Assembly (NCBI GenBank): GCA_021794335.1
Contig: JAJYQZ010000105.1
Location: 1 to 12,138, forward strand
Length of the DNA stretch: 12,138 nt
Direction of reading: 5' to 3'
DNA from: a bacterium
GTDB taxonomy: Bacteria > SZUA-79 > Acidulodesulfobacterales > Acidulodesulfobacteraceae
Every line of letters begins with the position of its first letter. Positions within the stretch are counted from its first letter, which is position 1. Under the pieces are notes generated by a model. That model worked only from the letters and a program-made list of their open reading frames with translations, had not been told where the DNA came from and did no database searches. The position numbers and the translations under genes were made by a program. Positions 7,235 to 12,138 of the stretch are shown in pieces.

Positions 7235-8455
7235 TTACGGCAATTTTTTTAAATTATTCTTTTTGGAGCAGTTTATCAATGCCTCGATTCCCGGCAATTT
7301 CTTCCCTTCCAAAAGCTCCAGAAATGCCCCTCCGCCGGTAGAAACATAAGACATCTTGGCAAACTCTCCGGCTCTATGCAGGGCAACATCCGTATCGCCG
7401 CCGCCCACTATCGTGAGGGCATAAGCATTTGCCACACTGGAAACCAAAGCAAATGTTCCTCTGCTAAAGGCATCGAATTCAAAGACGCCCATCGGACCGT
7501 TCCATACAATTGTTTTGGCATTTTGAATAGCCTCCGTAAAAAGGGTAACCGTTGCAGGACCTATATCTAACGCCATCCAGCCTTTTGGAATTTCCTGAAC
7601 GGTGGTAACCTTAGTTTCTGCATCGGGAGTAAATCTGTCGGCAACAACGACATCTACGGGAAGGTAAAGTTTTATATTTTTTTCTTTTATTTTTTCAAGG
7701 GTTTTTTTTGCGTATTCAATCATGTCGTCTTCAACTAATGAACTGCCGACATCATACCCCATAGCCTTAAGGAAGGTATTAGACATGGCGCCGCCTATTA
7801 TAAGTTTGTCCACCTTGTCCGCAAAATTCGACAATACCTCTATTTTCCCCGAAACCTTTGCCCCTCCGACAATGGCGACAAACGGCTTCATAGGGCTTTC
7901 TATCGCCCTTGTAAAGTAATTTAACTCTTTTCTGATAAGAAACCCGGCGGCACATGTTTTTACGAATTTAGCAACCGAAACATTCGAGGCGTGAGACCTG
8001 TGCGCCGTTGCAAATGCATCGTTAACATAAATATCGCATAACGAGGCCAATTTTTTCCCGAATTCTTCATCATTATTTGTTTCTTCCGAATAAAATCTTA
8101 AGTTTTCCAGAAGTATAATATCTCCATAAGATGCTGACTTAACGGTATTTTCTGCTAACTCTCCGATGCAGTCGTTTACAAATTTAACATCTTTATCTAA
8201 AAGCCTGCTTAATCTTTTCGCAACCACTATGAGCGAAAGTTCGGGAACCTTATTTCCTTTAGGCCTTCCCATATGGGATATTAAAACTATCTTTGCATTC
8301 TCGTCCAAACAGTAATTAATCGTGGGAAGAACCGCTCTAATTCGGGTATCATCGGTAATGTTTCCGTTTTGATCGAGCGGAACATTAAAATCCACTCTTA
8401 TAAGCAGTGTTTTATTCTTTATTTCGATCTCGTCGATGTAAACTATATTTTCCAT
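7235..8455 (-). CDS. pgk: Phosphoglycerate kinase
   Basis: Transfers phosphate from 1,3-bisphosphoglycerate to ADP in glycolysis, directly after GAPDH. The open frame extends upstream to an ATG at 8506, but the family N-terminus (ENIVYIDEIEIKNKTLLIRVDFN) fits the ATG at 8455, giving a normal length of 406 residues. Seen: RVDFNVP at 20-26, SHMGRP at 60-65, NDAF at 145-148 with HRSHAS at 152-157, the hinge/nucleotide region GGAKVSGK at 197-204, GGGDT at 351-355 and STGGGA at 372-377 followed by FLELLEG. All substrate-binding loops look intact. The start codon shares its A with the last base of the gap stop (TAATG), and there is no strong Shine-Dalgarno sequence, so translation is probably coupled to gap. 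Confidence 0.97.
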   Translation of the reverse strand: MENIVYIDEIEIKNKTLLIRVDFNVPLDQNGNITDDTRIRAVLPTINYCLDENAKIVLISHMGRPKGNKVPELSLIVVAKRLSRLLDKDVKFVNDCIGELAENTVKSASYGDIILLENLRFYSEETNNDEEFGKKLASLCDIYVNDAFATAHRSHASNVSVAKFVKTCAAGFLIRKELNYFTRAIESPMKPFVAIVGGAKVSGKIEVLSNFADKVDKLIIGGAMSNTFLKAMGYDVGSSLVEDDMIEYAKKTLEKIKEKNIKLYLPVDVVVADRFTPDAETKVTTVQEIPKGWMALDIGPATVTLFTEAIQNAKTIVWNGPMGVFEFDAFSRGTFALVSSVANAYALTIVGGGDTDVALHRAGEFAKMSYVSTGGGAFLELLEGKKLPGIEALINCSKKNNLKKLP

Positions 8456-9468
8456 TATTGCATCATCATAACCGCCATTTCGGCAAGCCTTGTGGAATAA
8501 CCCCATTCATTGTCATACCACGCCAGAACCTTAACGAGGTCGTCTCCTATCACCTTCGTGCTTAAAGAATCGACGGTGGAGGAGTAAGGATTTCCGAGAT
8601 AATCTATCGAAACCAAAGGCTCTTTGCTAAAAGCAAGAATTCCTTTTAAATAACTTTCCGAAGCCTCTTCCAATTTTGAATTTACCTCCAAAACGGATGT
8701 TTTTTTAGAAACCTTGCATACTAAATCGTTAATAGAGACATCGGGCGTAGGCACCCTTAAAGACATCCCGTCAAGTTTATCTTTGAGTTCGGGCAACACC
8801 TCGCAAAGCGCCTTTGCGGCGCCGGTTGTCGTAGGAATAATCGAAACGGCGGCGGCCCTTGACCTTCTTAAATCTTTATGCGGCAAATCTAAGATTCTCT
8901 GGTCATTGGTATAAGAATGAACCGTGGTCATGTTGCCCTTTTCTATCGCAAAATTTTCATGTATTATTTTGGCCACCGGGGCAAGGCAGTTTGTGGTGCA
9001 GGATGCCATGGAAACGATGAAATGCCTATCTTTATTGTATATCTTATCGTTTACTCCAAGAACGATAGTAACATCGGGATCATGGGCAGGCGCCGAAATT
9101 AAAACCCTTTTTGCTCCTGCCTTAAGATGTTTTGCCGCATCGTCTCTTTTTGTAAAAAGGCCGGTCGATTCAATAACAATATCGACATTCAGATGTTTCC
9201 AGAGAAGTTCGGAAGGGTCTTTTATTGCCGTAATCAAGGTTTCCCTGCTATCCGCAATAATATGGTCAATATCGTAGCCGACATAGAAACCGGCCTTGCC
9301 GTGAACGGAATCGTATTTAAGAAGATGGGCAAGCACCTGCGGGTTGGTAATATCGTTAATCGCGACTATTTCAATCTCTTTGCCCTTTTCTATCATGCCT
9401 TGAAATACCCTGAAAACATTCCTTCCGATTCTGCCGAATCCATTTATTGCAATTCTTAAATTTGCCAT
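8455..9468 (-). CDS. gap: Glyceraldehyde-3-phosphate dehydrogenase, type I
   Basis: Oxidises glyceraldehyde 3-phosphate to 1,3-bisphosphoglycerate with reduction of NAD. Seen: 337 residues, the usual length. The Rossmann motif INGFGRIGR is at 8-16, and Asp39 after the second strand (AINDI) fits NAD preference. ASCTTN at 155-160 contains the catalytic Cys157, and HSYTNDQ at 184-190 contains the activating His184. The S-loop region HKDLRRSRAAA (197-207) and the C-terminal WYDNEWGYS (317-325) are present. The start at 9468 is supported by a GGGGAG ribosome-binding site a few bases upstream. It is the first gene of the gap-pgk-lspA-leuS-lptE run. The 70-bp gap to the lipoprotein gene holds only a weak promoter candidate (AACTAA at 9526-9531 and ATTTTA at 9504-9509 as read on the plus strand, spacer 16) and no terminator hairpin. 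Confidence 0.97.
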   Translation of the reverse strand: MANLRIAINGFGRIGRNVFRVFQGMIEKGKEIEIVAINDITNPQVLAHLLKYDSVHGKAGFYVGYDIDHIIADSRETLITAIKDPSELLWKHLNVDIVIESTGLFTKRDDAAKHLKAGAKRVLISAPAHDPDVTIVLGVNDKIYNKDRHFIVSMASCTTNCLAPVAKIIHENFAIEKGNMTTVHSYTNDQRILDLPHKDLRRSRAAAVSIIPTTTGAAKALCEVLPELKDKLDGMSLRVPTPDVSINDLVCKVSKKTSVLEVNSKLEEASESYLKGILAFSKEPLVSIDYLGNPYSSTVDSLSTKVIGDDLVKVLAWYDNEWGYSTRLAEMAVMMMQ

Positions 9469-9538
9469 AAAACTCTCCCCTGCCGTTTACTTAAATGTCA
9501 AAAATTTTAAACCGTATTCCAACGAAACTAATTTATCT

Positions 9539-10174
9539 TTAATGCCCAAAAAATGGACCGTGATCCCCGTGCATAAATCCCGGGCCTCTGCGTTCAGGGC
9601 CTCTGCGTCTTGGACCTTCGCGTCTTGGACCCCCGTGTTCAAAATGTCTCCTCATTCTCCAGTTTTGATATGGATGATTGCGGTAAAAACGATTTACATG
9701 CGACCGCCATTCGCCGTAATTCCTTAAAAACATTTGATGCCTTGCCCACCAGCCCGGATGATAAGCCCTATACCATGGACCTGCATGCATCCTCCACCAT
9801 ACAAAATACGGCCTGTAAGCAACTATCGGAGGCGGCGGACCAAAAGCCAGAATTCCCGGAAGAAATATTCCTGAAGTAACGGGATACCACGGGCCAGCAT
9901 ATACGCTTGCGTAAACCCAGCCGCCGTTAAGCCACCTGTAATAATATCCGTTATACCCGTATATGTAGGCGCCAAACGCAGGAGCATAATACGCGTTCAC
10001 GCCTTCGCCGAACGAAAAGGCAAAATTAGGCGTGGCAACGCTTATGTATCCCTGCGAATATGCCGACGAGTCCAGCGGACCGTAATATGCCGCACAGCCG
10101 CTTAAAAATAAGACAAGCATACCTAAGGATGAGGTAAATAAGAAAAACTTTTTGATTCTTTTTTTAGCATTCAT
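9539..10174 (-). CDS. W/Y/G-rich predicted lipoprotein with Arg-Gly-Pro-rich tail
   Basis: A 211-residue predicted lipoprotein of unknown function. The start has several lysines, then a hydrophobic segment at about 10-24 and a good lipobox LSGC ending at Cys27. The middle (about 50-145) is rich in Tyr, Trp, Gly and Pro, with YYYRWLNGGWVYASVYAGPW at about 77-96, followed by a PPPP stretch (113-116). This resembles short WxxGxW/YxWGxW-type envelope proteins seen in Deltaproteobacteria and others. The C-terminal 65 residues are strongly basic and His-rich (WWARHQMF, NWRMRRHFEH), with four tandem five-residue units ending in GP at 179-198 and a final HGDHGPFFGH. The start is supported by GAGG about nine bases before the ATG. 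It lies 70 bp upstream of gap on the same strand, but dependence on one promoter is unclear. A metal-binding or polyanion-binding tail is possible; that is speculation. Confidence 0.82.
   Translation of the reverse strand: MNAKKRIKKFFLFTSSLGMLVLFLSGCAAYYGPLDSSAYSQGYISVATPNFAFSFGEGVNAYYAPAFGAYIYGYNGYYYRWLNGGWVYASVYAGPWYPVTSGIFLPGILAFGPPPPIVAYRPYFVWWRMHAGPWYRAYHPGWWARHQMFLRNYGEWRSHVNRFYRNHPYQNWRMRRHFEHGGPRREGPRRRGPERRGPGFMHGDHGPFFGH
9582..9641. repeat. Four 15-bp tandem units in the 3' end of the lipoprotein gene
   Basis: Units at 9582-9596, 9597-9611, 9612-9626 and 9627-9641 share the pattern GG(G/A)CC-----G-(G)TCTT/TTCA. On the coding strand they give EHGGP, RREGP, RRRGP and ERRGP. The first two units as written differ at only three bases. 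The repeat number could vary between strains without breaking the frame. Confidence 0.85.
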
Positions 10175-10247
10175 GGTTTTAACCTCGAATAACTTTAAAA
10201 CTATTAATTAATTTTTAGATATTTTGTTCGCCGCAAAACATGTTATC

Positions 10248-10269
10248 CCCGCAGCGTCTTTAGTGCGGG
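10248..10269. promoter_or_regulatory. Inverted repeat, possible operator, upstream of the hydrolase promoter
   Basis: CCCGCA (10248-10253) and TGCGGG (10264-10269) are perfect inverted complements around a 10-base spacer. This is the only GC-rich island in a very AT-rich 273-bp divergent intergenic region. It ends three bases before a TTGACA box. No T-run follows, so it does not look like an intrinsic terminator; a regulator-binding site is possible. Confidence 0.35.
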
Positions 10270-10272
10270 TAT

Positions 10273-10301
10273 TTGACATTATTATATATTACAACTATAT
10301 A
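10273..10301 (+). promoter_or_regulatory. Candidate sigma-70-type promoter for the hydrolase/HD-GYP pair
   Basis: A perfect -35 box TTGACA (10273-10278) is followed after 17 bases by TATATA (10296-10301), which matches the -10 consensus at four of six positions. Transcription would start near 10308 and leave an untranslated leader of about 140 bases before the ATG at 10448. A second -10-like TATAAT lies at 10364-10369 without a good -35 partner. Confidence 0.45.
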
Positions 10302-10447
10302 CAATTACAATATATATTTATATATGTCTAATTCTTAACAATTCTACGATAATTATGATAAAATATAATACAATCTTTTAATATTTTTTGTATTTGTATT
10401 GATAATTAAGATAACAAATAAACAAATAAATTTGCGGGAGGTTTTTT

Positions 10448-11113
10448 ATGTTTAACTATAAAGGACTTGAAATAAAAAGGTTTTGCCACGACAGTTTTCT
10501 GATAACGAACGGCAAGGTAAATTTATACTTTGATCCATTTAAATTGCACGACGGCGAACCTAAAGCGGATTATATTTTCGTATCGCATGAACACTTCGAT
10601 CATTTTTCCATGGATGATATTCGCAAAATAATAAAAGATTCCACTGTTTTATTCATGAATAAAATGACGCATAAAGAAATGGGTGCATCACTTGATAATA
10701 AAGCCGTAATTATTGCCCCGGGCGATTCAATCGATTTTAAAGACTTGCATATAGAAGGCGTCCCAGCTTATAACATAAACAAATTTCGGGAACCGGGCAA
10801 GGTTTATCATCCGAAAGAGGACAAAAAACTCGGGTTTATCGTTACTTTTAACGGGGTTAAAATTTATCATACGGGCGACGCTGACCATATACCTGAAATG
10901 GACAATCTGGCCTCAAAAAATATCGATTTGTTATTTATTCCGGTTAGCGGCACATATGTGATGACCCCTGCCGAAGCTATAGGCGCGGCCGAAAAAATCA
11001 AGGCGGCAGTATCTATACCCATGCACTACGGAACTATAGTAGGGGACAAAAAACAGGCTGAAGACTTTAAAGAAGGATGCATAAAAAGGGGACTTAATTC
11101 CGTAATTATATAA
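10448..11113 (+). CDS. Metallo-beta-lactamase-fold metal-dependent hydrolase (UPF0173/UlaG-like)
   Basis: A 221-residue cytoplasmic protein of the metallo-beta-lactamase superfamily. The metal-binding motif H-x-H-x-D-H is at 47-52 (HEHFDH), HTGDAD at 141-146 supplies the bridging Asp144, and a C-terminal MHYG at 192-195 gives the last metal-ligand His193. The spacing and the segments FHP-like YHPKEDKKLGF (120-130) and PVSGTYVMTPAEA (165-177) match the small COG2220/UPF0173 hydrolases related to the lactonase UlaG. The physiological substrate of this group is mostly unknown. The start is well supported: GGGAGG at 10436-10441 lies six bases before the ATG. The next gene begins 45 bp after the stop on the same strand, so the two are probably co-transcribed. 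Confidence 0.9.
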   Translation: MFNYKGLEIKRFCHDSFLITNGKVNLYFDPFKLHDGEPKADYIFVSHEHFDHFSMDDIRKIIKDSTVLFMNKMTHKEMGASLDNKAVIIAPGDSIDFKDLHIEGVPAYNINKFREPGKVYHPKEDKKLGFIVTFNGVKIYHTGDADHIPEMDNLASKNIDLLFIPVSGTYVMTPAEAIGAAEKIKAAVSIPMHYGTIVGDKKQAEDFKEGCIKRGLNSVII

Positions 11114-11158
11114 TTTTAAGCTAAAACCGCGCAACCTTGCAATAAGGAGAATTCCTGC

Positions 11159-12109
11159 ATGGATAAAAAAGAAAAATATCTTCCGATATTAATAGAAAGC
11201 CTGATTTTTGGCAAGAATTCCGACTATCCCCTTTACATAAAATCGGGAGAAAACTATGTTTTATACAGGGCAAAAGCCCTCATATTTTCTCAAAACGATG
11301 CTTTAAGATTAAAAAACAACGGCGTAGATCATCTTTACATTAAAGGAGAGGATAAAGAAAAATATGACGACGATATAATGGGGCATATGGAAAGCATCGT
11401 AAACTCAAAAGATTTAGGTTTCGAAGAAAAGGCCGTAAAAATTTATATTTATTCTAAGGTTTACGCGGAATATCTTATAACAACGGGAAATCTTAAGGAT
11501 AACCAGAAAAATATCAAAAAAACCATCGAAACTACCATCGATTATCTTTTAATCAGCGAATTTGCTTTTACTAATCTTTTAAATCTTTCCGATTACGATT
11601 ATAATGAAGTAAGCCACGGGATTAATGTTAGTATTTATGCTATGTCTTTGGCAAACAGGCTTGGCTTTGCCAATAAAATTTCGCTTTTTGAAATCGGTTT
11701 ATCGGGGCTTATACACGATATCGGAAAATTAAAAATTCCCAAAGCGCTTCTGTCAAAAAGGGATTTGGGGGAAATCGAGCTTAACGAAATCCAAAAACAC
11801 CCTATATATTCAAAAGATATTGCGCTGCAAAACGATATGGAGAATAATGATGTTGTTAACGGTATTTTAGAACATCACGAAGCTTCAAACGGCTCTGGTT
11901 ATCCATTCGGCAAGACAGAAGAAGATATTTCGACTTACGGAAAGATTTTAATAATCGCCAACAAATTCGATTCTCTTACAAGAAATAGGCCGTATAGAAT
12001 AAGATTAAGCATGCAGGACGCCTTAAATCAGATGAACTTAAACAGCCACCTTTATAATAATGCGTTCTTAAGGGAATTTACCCTGCTTATGTCAAAGAAG
12101 ATTGGCTAA
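11159..12109 (+). CDS. HD-GYP domain protein, putative cyclic di-GMP phosphodiesterase
   Basis: HD-GYP proteins hydrolyse cyclic di-GMP. Seen: 316 residues. Residues about 20-75 form a small N-terminal domain (YPLYIKSGENYVLYRAKALI..., LYIKGEDKEKY) of the sort that precedes HD-GYP in several Deltaproteobacteria; I cannot name it with certainty. The catalytic domain (about 140-315) contains VSHGINV with His153, HDIGK at 186-190, KHP with His214, HH at 239-240 and GSGYP at 245-249 (the GYP motif). The family motif aD-fDALT--RPY reads ANKFDSLTRNRPY (267-279), so the first Asp, a metal ligand in studied members, is Asn268. Activity is therefore likely but not certain. AAGGAG at 11144-11149 supports the ATG. 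No receiver domain is present, so the input signal is unknown. The 29 bases after the stop repeat GGCTAAC and contain GGAGAACTCC but no complete gene. Confidence 0.88.
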   Translation: MDKKEKYLPILIESLIFGKNSDYPLYIKSGENYVLYRAKALIFSQNDALRLKNNGVDHLYIKGEDKEKYDDDIMGHMESIVNSKDLGFEEKAVKIYIYSKVYAEYLITTGNLKDNQKNIKKTIETTIDYLLISEFAFTNLLNLSDYDYNEVSHGINVSIYAMSLANRLGFANKISLFEIGLSGLIHDIGKLKIPKALLSKRDLGEIELNEIQKHPIYSKDIALQNDMENNDVVNGILEHHEASNGSGYPFGKTEEDISTYGKILIIANKFDSLTRNRPYRIRLSMQDALNQMNLNSHLYNNAFLREFTLLMSKKIG

Positions 12110-12138
12110 CGGAGAACTCCTTGCGGGAAGGCTAACAA

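Noticed and set aside
8456..8506. Longer pgk start at ATG 8506 adding 17 residues
   Set aside because: The added residues overlap the end of gap, do not resemble the PGK N-terminus, and the ATG at 8455 gives the family length with the TAATG junction.
8924..9277. Plus-strand open frame of 117 codons opposite gap
   Set aside because: It lies wholly within the well-supported gap gene on the other strand and shows no recognisable domain.
12110..12138. Start of another gene or a terminator at the right edge (GGAGAACTCC, repeated GGCTAAC)
   Set aside because: The hairpin stem is only four bases and the sequence ends before any start codon can be judged.

Overview
The window is an AT-rich stretch of bacterial chromosome, densely packed with ordinary, intact housekeeping and envelope genes. 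An LptE-type lipoprotein, a signal peptidase II and two lipid-modified proteins point to a Gram-negative (diderm) cell. The gene content (fused nucleotidyltransferase/phosphomutase-like protein, W/Y-rich lipoprotein, HD-GYP protein with an extra N-terminal domain) resembles Deltaproteobacteria/Desulfobacterota-like lineages, but that placement is inference. I see no rRNA, tRNA, CRISPR array, transposase, integrase or phage gene.

Layout. Positions 1-2861 (minus strand) hold a sugar-phosphate pair: an 842-residue nucleotidyltransferase with hexapeptide repeats and a degenerate phosphohexomutase-like domain, followed with a 29-bp overlap by the start of a phosphohexomutase whose serine loop is intact; this second gene runs off the left edge. 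A single plus-strand PAP2-family membrane phosphatase (2993-3577) sits alone between two minus-strand blocks. Positions 3598-9468 (minus strand) read gap, pgk, lspA, leuS, lptE in transcription order, with tight junctions (gap/pgk share one base, leuS/lptE are one base apart). A W/Y/G-rich lipoprotein gene (9539-10174, minus) lies upstream of gap. After a divergent 273-bp AT-rich intergenic region come two plus-strand genes: a UPF0173-type metallo-beta-lactamase-fold hydrolase and an HD-GYP-domain protein. The last 29 bases contain no recognisable gene.

How the genes fit together. The sugar-nucleotide pair probably supplies activated mannose or glucose for LPS or exopolysaccharide. LptE serves LPS export to the outer membrane. 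LspA matures lipoproteins such as LptE and the W/Y-rich protein. A PAP2 phosphatase could recycle undecaprenyl pyrophosphate or trim a lipid phosphate. The theme is envelope building, interleaved with the two lower-glycolysis enzymes GAPDH and PGK and with leucyl-tRNA synthetase. HD-GYP proteins usually degrade cyclic di-GMP, so the right-hand pair may be regulatory.

I found no convincing undescribed system. The points most worth a second look are the pseudo-mutase fusion next to an intact mutase, an inverted repeat abutting a consensus -35 box in the divergent intergenic region, short in-frame repeats in lspA and in the W/Y-rich lipoprotein gene, and altered motif residues in LspA and the HD-GYP protein.
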